Assembly (NCBI GenBank): GCA_040004035.1
Contig: JAMPLN010000007.1
Origin: Microcoleus vaginatus_C
GTDB taxonomy: Bacteria; Cyanobacteriota; Cyanobacteriia; Cyanobacteriales; Microcoleaceae
Length of the DNA stretch: 64,000 bases
Direction: 5' to 3' (one strand)
Under the pieces are notes generated by a model. That model searched no databases. It had not been told where the DNA came from and saw nothing but the letters and a program-made list of their open reading frames with translations. Of this stretch, positions 43,819 through 51,226 are shown piece by piece. The position numbers and the translations under genes are program-made. The stretch's first letter is position 1. Every line of letters begins with the position of its first letter.

Positions 43819-45774
43819 TTACTTCAAACTCTTGACTTCTGTCTCTTGAGTTTTAACGTGATGGTTGTTATTGTGTAACAGCAATTCCTCGTCCCAGGTC
43901 GATTTAGAGGCGGAAAAACCATTATTTGCAGCATGGTTTCCAGAATCCGCTGCTATTGCTGGCAATTTGCGTCGATTTCCCCACAACACGCCGGCTGTGA
44001 AAGTCAGGGATGCGATCGCAACTCCTCCCCCTATTCCCGCCCACCATAAAGACACGGGTAAATTATTAAAATTAACCTCTGTTGCCTTTGGAGTTGCCTC
44101 TTTCTTTTCCTCGTCTTTTGAGGCCTTGCTGCCGCCCCGCAAAGATTGTGCGTAAAGTTGAGGTGCTCGCTGCGTTACTATCAAATCTCCCTCGAATAAA
44201 CCCCTCTTAACTTCAACTAAATCTCCGGCCGTTTGACCGAGTTCAATTTCAACAGCTTGATAAGCATTGCCATTTTGGATGTAAACGGTTTTTTTACCGC
44301 TAACATCCACTACCGCCGCACTCGGAATTGCTAAAATATTTGTGGCAGTTTTGTCTGTTAAAATCTCCAACTCCGCAAACAGTCCGGGCTTTAATTCACC
44401 GTTAATATTATCTAGTTCTGCTTTCACCGGCACCACCCGCGTTTCTCCTGACACGGATGACCCAATTAAGGCGATTTTTCCATTGAAAGTGCGATCGGGT
44501 AAATTAGCGACTTTTACCCTGACTTCCTGACCCCGTTTTACTTTATTCAGGTCTTTTTCGTAAATATTGGCTGTGGCAAAAACGCGGCTGTCATTTAACA
44601 GACTCATCAACGGTTTTTCAGCGTTTACTGACTCTCCAGGGGTGATTTCGCGATCGGCTACCGTCCCGGAAATCGGAGCAACTACGGTAACGAGTCCTCG
44701 ATCGTTGGCAACAGTTCCTAATTGTTGGAGCCGCGCTTGATAGGCTGCATCAGCCAAGCGAATGCGCGACTGAGCGACTTCGACGGCAGTTTTGCCGCGT
44801 TTGAGTTGGTTCTCGGCTTCTAGGACTTCCCGGCGGCTCTGAGCTCTGGTAAGTTGAGCTTTTGCTTCTGCTACTCTGCCTTGAGATTCCCGCAATTCCC
44901 GCATCGGCAGGTCTACTTCGGCTTGTTTAATTTCGGTTTGGGCTTTGATAACTTCAGGACGGCTTTTTGCCTTAGCAACAGCGGCTTGTGCTTCGGCGAA
45001 GTGGGCTTGCGATTCCAGCATTGTGCGCCGCGCGATCGCTCCTGATGCCGCTAATTCTTTGTCGCGATCGAACTGTTCTTTAGCAATAGTTAATTCTGTT
45101 TCTGCCCGCCCTATTTCGGCTTGCGCTATTTCAACTTGACGCTGATAGTTTTCTTTAGCCGCTTGCACAACCGAACGCTTGTTTACTAATTCTTGTTCTT
45201 GCTGGTACTGCTTAGTTACCGCTGTCAATTGGGTTTGGGCTTGGGCGATTTCTGCTGCGGATATTTGAAGTTGGCGATCGTAATTTTCTCGTGCTAATTT
45301 GATATCGCCTTCCGCTTGCTGCAAATCTGCCTCAGCTTCGGCACGTTTCGAGAGAGATTCAACCCGCAATTGTCCTAATTCTGAACTCGATAAAACCGCA
45401 AGCGGTTGACCTTTTGATACTTTGTCTCCTGGCTTAACCAGCAACTCTACTACTTTGCCAGCAACAGGAGCCGTCACTTCTACTTTTTGGTTGGGCAAAG
45501 TTTCAATTTGTCCAGTAGTTTTAAGGCCGATATCTAGCCGCTGGGTGGTAGCAGGGGAAACTTTAATTCCTAATCGTTTTGCTGTTTCGGCATCCACAGA
45601 AATAGCGGTAGGAGTTTGAGTTGTTTCGCCGCTATGGTGAAATTCATTTCCGTGGCCAGCGTGGGCAAAAACAGCGACAGGAGAACTTAGCCAAATTAGG
45701 CTGAACAAAATTCCCGAAAATGTGCTAATAATTGCCGGAGATTGAGCATATTTATGAAATATCATCGTTGGCAT
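43819..45774 (-). CDS. RND efflux periplasmic adaptor, CusB/CzcB type
   Basis: The ATG at 45774 has AAGGA at good distance and is preferred to the frame start at 45801. A membrane segment near residues 18-38 precedes AHAGHGNEFHHSGE, a His-rich metal-binding stretch typical of CusB/CzcB. Two lipoyl-like halves (APVAGKVVELLVKPGDKVSKGQPLAVL and VVAPISGTVADREITPGESV) flank an unusually long coiled-coil hairpin (about residues 140-360) with degenerate AQ-rich repeats. A second hydrophobic helix follows near residue 600. It is fed by its own operator at 45944-45962. Confidence 0.88.
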   Translation of the reverse strand: MPTMIFHKYAQSPAIISTFSGILFSLIWLSSPVAVFAHAGHGNEFHHSGETTQTPTAISVDAETAKRLGIKVSPATTQRLDIGLKTTGQIETLPNQKVEVTAPVAGKVVELLVKPGDKVSKGQPLAVLSSSELGQLRVESLSKRAEAEADLQQAEGDIKLARENYDRQLQISAAEIAQAQTQLTAVTKQYQQEQELVNKRSVVQAAKENYQRQVEIAQAEIGRAETELTIAKEQFDRDKELAASGAIARRTMLESQAHFAEAQAAVAKAKSRPEVIKAQTEIKQAEVDLPMRELRESQGRVAEAKAQLTRAQSRREVLEAENQLKRGKTAVEVAQSRIRLADAAYQARLQQLGTVANDRGLVTVVAPISGTVADREITPGESVNAEKPLMSLLNDSRVFATANIYEKDLNKVKRGQEVRVKVANLPDRTFNGKIALIGSSVSGETRVVPVKAELDNINGELKPGLFAELEILTDKTATNILAIPSAAVVDVSGKKTVYIQNGNAYQAVEIELGQTAGDLVEVKRGLFEGDLIVTQRAPQLYAQSLRGGSKASKDEEKKEATPKATEVNFNNLPVSLWWAGIGGGVAIASLTFTAGVLWGNRRKLPAIAADSGNHAANNGFSASKSTWDEELLLHNNNHHVKTQETEVKSLK

Positions 45775-45943
45775 TGTCCTTGAAATCAGGTTGAGTGCCA
45801 CAGGTTTAACGGTTGGTATTTTGCACAGGTAAGTAAGTGATACCCATTAAGTAAAGTTACTTATTAGCATTTTCCAAGAAGCGACCGCTAAGCAATGACC
45901 AAGAGCTAGAAATGCTCTACTCAACCTAGTATTTCACGGTCAA

Positions 45944-45962
45944 ATGAAATTAGGATGAAATT
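45944..45962. promoter_or_regulatory. CopR-like operator upstream of the cusB-like gene
   Basis: ATGAA at 45944 and again at 45955 (11 bp spacing, ATGAAATTAGGATGAAAT). It lies 170 bases before the adaptor start, between that gene and the stop of a small upstream frame. The identical core occurs at 47286-47303. Confidence 0.7.
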
Positions 45963-45967
45963 TCGCA

Positions 45968-46165
45968 TCAGCAGCCCAGATGCCCACCAGCTTCTAAAAT
46001 ACGAAGATAAGTTTCGCCTAATGACAAGCGATTGTGCTGTAGATTTTTTTCCGGTTTTTTTATCTGTGCTCGCGCTTCAATTTCGTTTGTCAATCCGCTC
46101 ACTAACTCATCTACGGCTGCATTTGATTTATAAGTGGTGTTTAATTCCAAGCTATTCAATATCAT
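45968..46165 (-). CDS. Small hypothetical protein upstream of the cusB-like gene
   Basis: The 65-residue product (MILNSLELNTTYKSNAAVDELVSGLTNEIEARA) is of unknown family, weakly amphipathic and without a signal peptide. GAGGGGG lies 6 bases before the ATG, and a pair of duplicated dyads (46207-46304) lies upstream, which supports a real, regulated gene. It ends just before the CopR-like site of the adaptor gene. Confidence 0.5.
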   Translation of the reverse strand: MILNSLELNTTYKSNAAVDELVSGLTNEIEARAQIKKPEKNLQHNRLSLGETYLRILEAGGHLGC

Positions 46166-46206
46166 AAACTACCCCCTCTATCTATATAGCTTTTTGCTGA
46201 CTTACC

Positions 46207-46304
46207 TACTACTTTAGAGGTAGAACTGAGCAATTGTCTACAGTAGTTTTACGTAAGTTATACTACTTTAGAGGTAGGGCGGCTCAATTATCTACAGTAT
46301 GTGT
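46207..46304. promoter_or_regulatory. Duplicated operator-like repeat, 54-bp period
   Basis: TACTACTTTAGAGGTAG occurs exactly at 46207 and 46261, and each copy is followed by CAATTNTCTACAGTA. The motif is an imperfect dyad (CTAC-N7-GTAG). The nearer copy lies over the expected -35 region of the small gene ending at 45968, with a TATATAGAT-like -10 after it. The regulator is unknown. Confidence 0.5.
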
Positions 46305-46357
46305 AGGTACTCTCAGGAAACTGAGATGGAGTCAGACAAATGCTGACAGCCACAGTC

Positions 46358-46437
46358 GAGCTAAATTACTGTTTGTACCAAAGTTGTCGCCACTTTTTCA
46401 TGTCTTCAATTTATGGCTTTTGTGAAGCAAGTATTTC
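46358..46437 (-). pseudogene. Degenerate fragment of a DUF305 gene 3' end
   Basis: About 80 bases resemble the last 75 bases of the DUF305 gene (46505-46580), including CTGTTTGTACCAA and the stop codon context. Translation gives KKWRQLWYKQ-stop preceded by an in-frame stop, so only a relic of a tandem copy remains. Confidence 0.65.
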
Positions 46438-46512
46438 CTGAACATTTGACCTAACGTGATTCATGTCACTCATGTTTTGAATTTGTGTCACGTTTTGTTG
46501 ATGTGAGCTAAA

Positions 46513-47235
46513 TTACTGTTTGTACCAAGCTTGCCGCCACTGTTTCATTTGCTGAATTTCTTGCTTTTGCGAAGTCAGAATTTCTTGAGACAATTTCTTC
46601 ATTTCCGGGCGTTTTGACTTCTTCAAAGCATCTTCAGCCATCACTAAAGCTCCTTCGTGGTGAGGAATCATGGCATTGATAAATCGCAAGTCAAATTGGT
46701 CGTCAGCGGCCCCTAAATCCATGCTCATCATCATGCTTTGCATTTGTTCGGGAGTCATTGGCATCATGTGACCCATTGGAGCGTGATAAGCCATTGGCGT
46801 ACTGCTGGCTTTGGGATACCAAGTTTTTCGCCACTCTTTCATTTGATTAATTTCGCGGTTTTGAGCAGCAATTATATCAGTGGCAAGCTTTTTCATTTCC
46901 GGGCGTTTGGATTGTTTAAGCACATCTTGAGCCATGTTTACAGCACCTTGATGGTGTACTGTCATACCATCAATAAATCGCAAATCGTAGTCGGCATCAG
47001 CCGGGCCTAAATCCATTGACATATCGTGATTCATGCCATGATTCATGCCATGATTCATGCCGCCGCCTTGTACCGCGTCTTGCTTGTTGTTTGCTTCGGT
47101 TGCAGCCGTAACGTTTGGGGCTTGACTTTCACTGGAAGGGGCTTTTGAACAAGCTGCAAGCACTCCACTGGTAAAAGCGGCTGTGGCGGTCAACATCAGC
47201 GCTGCAAAGCCTGTTTTCAATGAAATTGGTTTCAT
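46513..47235 (-). CDS. Double DUF305 copper-binding lipoprotein (CopM-like)
   Basis: A lipobox VLAACS places the lipidated Cys at residue 29. A Met/His run (MNHGMNHGMNHDMSMD) and two DUF305 modules follow, each with the signature LRFIDGMTVHHQGAVNMA or LRFINAMIPHHEGALVMA and QMKxWRxxWY. DUF305 proteins such as Synechocystis CopM bind Cu(I) in the periplasm. Its upstream operator (47286-47303) matches that of the efflux genes. The layout argues for copper buffering at the outer leaflet of the inner membrane or on the outer membrane. Confidence 0.87.
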   Translation of the reverse strand: MKPISLKTGFAALMLTATAAFTSGVLAACSKAPSSESQAPNVTAATEANNKQDAVQGGGMNHGMNHGMNHDMSMDLGPADADYDLRFIDGMTVHHQGAVNMAQDVLKQSKRPEMKKLATDIIAAQNREINQMKEWRKTWYPKASSTPMAYHAPMGHMMPMTPEQMQSMMMSMDLGAADDQFDLRFINAMIPHHEGALVMAEDALKKSKRPEMKKLSQEILTSQKQEIQQMKQWRQAWYKQ

Positions 47236-47285
47236 AGAGCTTATATCCTTAAAACGGCCATTTATCTTCAGCTTTTCACATATAA

Positions 47286-47303
47286 ATGAAATTAGGATGA
47301 AAT
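47286..47303. promoter_or_regulatory. CopR-like operator upstream of the DUF305 gene
   Basis: ATGAA at 47286 and 47297 (11 bp spacing), identical over AAATGAAATTAGGATGAAAT to the site at 45944. It lies about 50 bases from the start codon. Confidence 0.7.
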
Positions 47304-47473
47304 TTTTGCGGCGAACTTGTAAAGAATTATTGCTGTGCTGTCGATCGCACTCAAATTTAAGATTTACAGAACTAACAACCTAATTATGTAGGGTACACAG
47401 TGCGGGCCTTACCCCTATGGGTAGGGTGTCAAACCAATTTTTTCATAATTCCTGATTTATTTTGCCATTCCCC

Positions 47474-47505
47474 TTGACTCTCCTGCGTACTGGAGACTTT
47501 ACACT
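47474..47505 (+). promoter_or_regulatory. MerR-type promoter for the chaperone-ATPase operon
   Basis: TTGACT (47474-47479) and TACACT (47500-47505) are separated by 20 bases, longer than normal, and the spacer holds a dyad ACTCTCC / TGGAGACT. That is the architecture of CueR/ZntR-activated promoters. No merR-family gene is in the window. Confidence 0.7.
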
Positions 47506-47554
47506 GGAGTTAATTCATTGATTGAGCAGAGTAGTTTCTGCTGAGGTTCAAATT

Positions 47555-47749
47555 ATGACTTTACAGCTAAAAGTTCCTAAAATGGCTTGTTCTGCTTGTG
47601 CGACTACAATCACAAAAGCAGTCCAAGCCATTGACTCCGCCTCAACCGTTGAGGCGGATCTCAAGACAAAATTGGTCACGATTCAAACCGCTAAGTCGGA
47701 AAGTGAAGTTAGGAAAGCGATCGCATCGGCGGGCTATCCAACTATTTAA
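47555..47749 (+). CDS. Heavy-metal-associated copper chaperone (CopZ/Atx1-like)
   Basis: The chosen ATG is preceded by GAGG 8 bases upstream; the frame stays open 11 codons further without homology. The 64 residues form one HMA domain with the metal-binding loop MACSACA (Cys12, Cys15) and the betaalphabetabetaalphabeta pattern. It should carry Cu(I) to the CopA ATPase encoded 35 bases downstream. It is the first gene of the MerR-type operon. Confidence 0.87.
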   Translation: MTLQLKVPKMACSACATTITKAVQAIDSASTVEADLKTKLVTIQTAKSESEVRKAIASAGYPTI

Positions 47750-47784
47750 AGACAAAGGGTAAAGTCTCATTGAGGATGGCATAT

Positions 47785-50040
47785 ATGGACAATCTCACAC
47801 TTAAATTGCGGGGCATGAGTTGTGCTTCTTGTGCTTCTTCTATCGAACAAGCCATTCAATCTGTTCCCGGCGTAATTGAGTGTCATGTCAATTTTGGGAT
47901 GGAACAAGCAACCATCCAATACGACTCCCAGCAAACCAACTTAGAAACAATTCAATCGGCGGTTGATGATGCGGGATACCAAGCTTTGCCGCTTCAAGAA
48001 ATGGCGACGCCAGAGGATGATTCCGAACAAGCCGATCGCAAATCTGAATCTCAAACCTTGCAGCGGCAACTCTGGACAGCAGGCATCATCAGCATCCTGC
48101 TAGTTGTGGGCGCTATTCCAGCGATGACCGGCTTGCACCTGCCATTTATTCCCGCATGGCTGCACAATTTTTGGTTGCAATTAGTCCTGACATCCCCCGT
48201 ACAATTTTGGTGCGGCAAATCGTTTTATGTAGGATCTTGGAAATCCTTCAAACGGCGGGTGGCGACAATGGATACCTTGATTGCCTTGGGAACGAGTGCT
48301 GCTTACTTTTATTCTGTATTTGTGACATTTTTTCCCGGTTTCTTGACAGCCCAAGGTTTGACTCCTAGCGTTTACTATGAAGTAGCAGCCAGCGTTATCG
48401 CCTTAATTTTGTTGGGGAAAACCCTAGAAAATCGGGCGAAGGGAGAGACTTCGGAGGCAATTCGCAAACTCATGGGTTTGCAAGCAAAAACTGCTCGGAT
48501 AATTCGCAATGGGGAAGAGTTGGAAGTGCCGATCGCCCAAGTGGAAATTGGCGACATCGTGCAGGTGCGGCCGGGAGAGCAAATCCCCGTAGACGGAGAG
48601 GTAATTGAGGGTGCTTCGACGGTAGACGAAGCAATGGTTACGGGAGAAAGTTTGGCTGTCAAAAAGCAGCTTGGCGACGAAGTTATCGGAGCCACAATTA
48701 ACAAAACTGGCAGCTTCCAGTTTCGGGCGACAAGAGTTGGTAAAGATACATTTCTAGCTCAAATTGTCAAGATGGTGCAGGATGCACAGGGGTCAAAAGC
48801 ACCGATTCAAAAGTTAGCAGACCAAGTGACTGGTTGGTTTGTTCCTGTAGTAATTTCCGTCGCTTTAGCTACTTTTATTATCTGGTTTAACACGACGGGA
48901 AACTTCACTCTAGCGACCGTGACAATGGTGGGAGTCTTGATTATTGCTTGTCCCTGCGCTTTGGGTTTAGCGACTCCGACTGCTGTGATGGTTGGCACGG
49001 GTAAAGGTGCAGAAAACGGAATTTTAATTAAAGGAGCGGAGAGTTTAGAATTGGCTCACAAAATCCAAATAATTGTGTTAGATAAAACAGGAACTCTTAC
49101 TGAAGGTAAGCCGACTGTAACTGATTTTGTGACAATTAAAGGAACCGAGAATAGCAATGAGTTAAAATTGCTGCAATTAGCTGCGTCTGTCGAGCGAAAT
49201 TCGGAGCATCCTTTGGGGGAAGCTGTTGTTAGATACGCTCAATCTCAAGAGGTTAATTTGACGGATGTTAAGGATTTTGAGGCGATCGCGGGGAGTGGCG
49301 TGCGCGGGGTTGTAGGCGGAAAGTCGATCGCCCTGGGAACGCTGAGGTGGATGCAGGAACTAGGCTGCGATACTGAATATCTGGAACTGCGCGGGAGAGC
49401 TTTGGAAGCTGCGAGCAAAACGGTTGTTTGGATGGCTGTAGAAGGCAAAATAGAGGCAATTCTGGGGATTGCGGATGCTCTCAAACCATCGTCCGCGCAG
49501 GCGGTGAAAGCACTTCAAAAGCTCGGTTTGGAGGTGGCGATGCTGACGGGGGATAATCGCGCGACTGCGGAGTCCATCGCCCAATCCGTGGGCATTACGC
49601 GCGTTTTTGCCGAAGTTAGACCCGACCAAAAAGCAGCTCAAATCCAAGCCCTGCAACGGGGAGGAAAAATTGTCGCGATGGTGGGAGACGGGATTAACGA
49701 TGCACCGGCTTTGGCCTTAGCAGACGTGGGAATTGCGATCGGTACCGGCACAGATGTGGCGATCGCCGCCAGCGACATTACCTTAATTTCAGGAGATTTG
49801 CAAGGCATAGTTACAGCAATTAAACTTTCCCGCGCCACCATGCGAAACATCCGCGAAAATCTGTTTTTTGCCTTTATTTACAACATCGCTGGAATACCGA
49901 TCGCGGCTGGCATTTTATTCCCCATTTTCGGCTGGCTGCTAAATCCAATTATCGCCGGTGCAGCAATGGCTTTCAGTTCAGTCTCTGTAGTTACTAATGC
50001 TTTGCGATTGCGGACTTTTCAAGCCAAATCTAGTGCATAA
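47785..50040 (+). CDS. copA: Copper-translocating P1B-type ATPase
   Basis: The ATG at 47785 gives MDNLTLKLRGMSCASC, an N-terminal HMA domain with Cys13/Cys16, and has GAGG upstream. Eight membrane helices are present. Catalytic parts are complete: MVTGES (actuator), ACPCALG (ion site), DKTGTLTEG (phosphorylated Asp), SEHPLG (HP motif) and GDGINDAPALA. The CPC motif indicates Cu(I) or Ag(I). It exports copper from the cytosol or into the thylakoid lumen (CtaA/PacS-like); CtaA and PacS cannot be distinguished here. Confidence 0.93.
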   Translation: MDNLTLKLRGMSCASCASSIEQAIQSVPGVIECHVNFGMEQATIQYDSQQTNLETIQSAVDDAGYQALPLQEMATPEDDSEQADRKSESQTLQRQLWTAGIISILLVVGAIPAMTGLHLPFIPAWLHNFWLQLVLTSPVQFWCGKSFYVGSWKSFKRRVATMDTLIALGTSAAYFYSVFVTFFPGFLTAQGLTPSVYYEVAASVIALILLGKTLENRAKGETSEAIRKLMGLQAKTARIIRNGEELEVPIAQVEIGDIVQVRPGEQIPVDGEVIEGASTVDEAMVTGESLAVKKQLGDEVIGATINKTGSFQFRATRVGKDTFLAQIVKMVQDAQGSKAPIQKLADQVTGWFVPVVISVALATFIIWFNTTGNFTLATVTMVGVLIIACPCALGLATPTAVMVGTGKGAENGILIKGAESLELAHKIQIIVLDKTGTLTEGKPTVTDFVTIKGTENSNELKLLQLAASVERNSEHPLGEAVVRYAQSQEVNLTDVKDFEAIAGSGVRGVVGGKSIALGTLRWMQELGCDTEYLELRGRALEAASKTVVWMAVEGKIEAILGIADALKPSSAQAVKALQKLGLEVAMLTGDNRATAESIAQSVGITRVFAEVRPDQKAAQIQALQRGGKIVAMVGDGINDAPALALADVGIAIGTGTDVAIAASDITLISGDLQGIVTAIKLSRATMRNIRENLFFAFIYNIAGIPIAAGILFPIFGWLLNPIIAGAAMAFSSVSVVTNALRLRTFQAKSSA

Positions 50041-50059
50041 ATTTGGAGGAATTAGAAAA

Positions 50060-50572
50060 ATGTTACAGCCTAGTCAAATTTGGGGAAGTCTCGCGAGTTT
50101 AGGACTTGTGATGGGAATGGCATCGGGAGTTCAAGCTTCCGAAATGTCCGTCCCGCATTCTACTTCAACGACTCAATTCCGCAGCATTGAACAGCCACTA
50201 GGTTTAAAAGTTGGCATCACAATAGGTGGTTTGACATTAATCGGTTTGGAATTATGGTGGTTTTTGTTCAGTAAAGCTAAAGGGCAGCAAGCTGAATATA
50301 TTCAGGGGATACAAGAGTTGACTATTACTGTAGACGGGGGTTATGAGCCTGCCACTGTAGTTGTGAAAACAGGTCAATTAGTCAGGCTCAATTTCTTGAG
50401 GCGCGACCCCAACAGTTGTCTGGAAAAAGTGTTGTTACCAGATTTTCACATTGTGCGAGAATTACCTCTAAATCAGGTAACGGCTGTTGAATTTACCCCT
50501 CAACAACCTGGACGATACCTATTTACTTGCGGCATGAATATGTTTAGGGGTGTGGTGGAAGTAAAAAGCTAA
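50060..50572 (+). CDS. Cupredoxin-domain membrane-anchored protein
   Basis: The start at 50060 has GGAGG upstream and follows the CopA stop by 20 bases; the frame would overlap CopA if extended. A membrane segment lies at about residues 50-70. The C-terminal half (ELTITVDGGYEPATVVVKTGQLVRLNFLRRDPNSCLEKVLLPDFHI and GRYLFTCGMNMFRGVVEV) is a cupredoxin with likely ligands Cys, His, Cys and Met. It probably accepts copper in the periplasm from the ATPase. It is the third gene of the operon. Confidence 0.8.
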   Translation: MLQPSQIWGSLASLGLVMGMASGVQASEMSVPHSTSTTQFRSIEQPLGLKVGITIGGLTLIGLELWWFLFSKAKGQQAEYIQGIQELTITVDGGYEPATVVVKTGQLVRLNFLRRDPNSCLEKVLLPDFHIVRELPLNQVTAVEFTPQQPGRYLFTCGMNMFRGVVEVKS

Positions 50573-50682
50573 ATCAAATAGACAGTTGTTAACCTGCGGC
50601 AATTGCGACGGTTGAGGCGCGAGTTTTTTCAGCAAGAAATCGCTAAAATAGATGAAAGCTTAAAAAATTTGGAGTGAGCTAA

Positions 50683-51111
50683 ATGCAACTACTACACACG
50701 ATGCTCCGAGTCGGCAACCTGGAAGAGTCCCTCAAATTTTACACTGAGGTTCTGGGCATGAAATTGCTGCGAAAAAAGGACTATCCAGACGGTAAATTTA
50801 CTCTGGCTTTTGTGGGCTACGGCGACGAATCAGACACTACAGTTTTGGAATTAACATACAACTGGGGCGTCACAGAGTACAATTTGGGAGATGCTTACGG
50901 TCATATTGCGATCGGGGTTGACGACATTTACGGTACTTGCGAAGAAATTAAAGCCCGCGGCGGTAAAGTTAGTCGGGAACCCGGCCCGATGAAGCACGGT
51001 TCAACAGTCATCGCTTTTGTGCAAGACCCAGATGGATATAAAGTTGAATTAATTCAACTGGCAAATCAAGGTAGCAACACCCAGAAAGTAGCAGCAACAA
51101 CCGCATCCTAA
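50683..51111 (+). CDS. gloA: Lactoylglutathione lyase (glyoxalase I)
   Basis: The 142-residue protein has all four Ni/Zn ligands of E. coli-type GloA at the same positions: His5, Glu56, His74 and Glu122. It converts the hemithioacetal of methylglyoxal and glutathione to S-lactoylglutathione. Its 5' flank contains no clear promoter. It is monocistronic and intact, separate from the copper operon. Confidence 0.95.
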   Translation: MQLLHTMLRVGNLEESLKFYTEVLGMKLLRKKDYPDGKFTLAFVGYGDESDTTVLELTYNWGVTEYNLGDAYGHIAIGVDDIYGTCEEIKARGGKVSREPGPMKHGSTVIAFVQDPDGYKVELIQLANQGSNTQKVAATTAS

Positions 51112-51187
51112 CTTTCTTAAGAGGGGGAAGGGGAAGGAAAAACTATCTTCCCTCTTCCGTTTTCCTTTTGACAACAGTCGTACCCAC

Positions 51188-51220
51188 AACTGTCAACTGT
51201 CAACTGTCAACTGTCAACTG
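51188..51220. repeat. Heptanucleotide STRR, (AACTGTC)x4.7
   Basis: Four exact heptamers and a partial fifth lie between gloA and the convergent hypothetical gene. Confidence 0.85.
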
Positions 51221-51226
51221 AAACTT

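Noticed and set aside
47236..47473. Additional CopR-like site before the chaperone operon
   Set aside because: The only ATGAA pair in the gap belongs to the DUF305 side; the chaperone promoter has MerR architecture.
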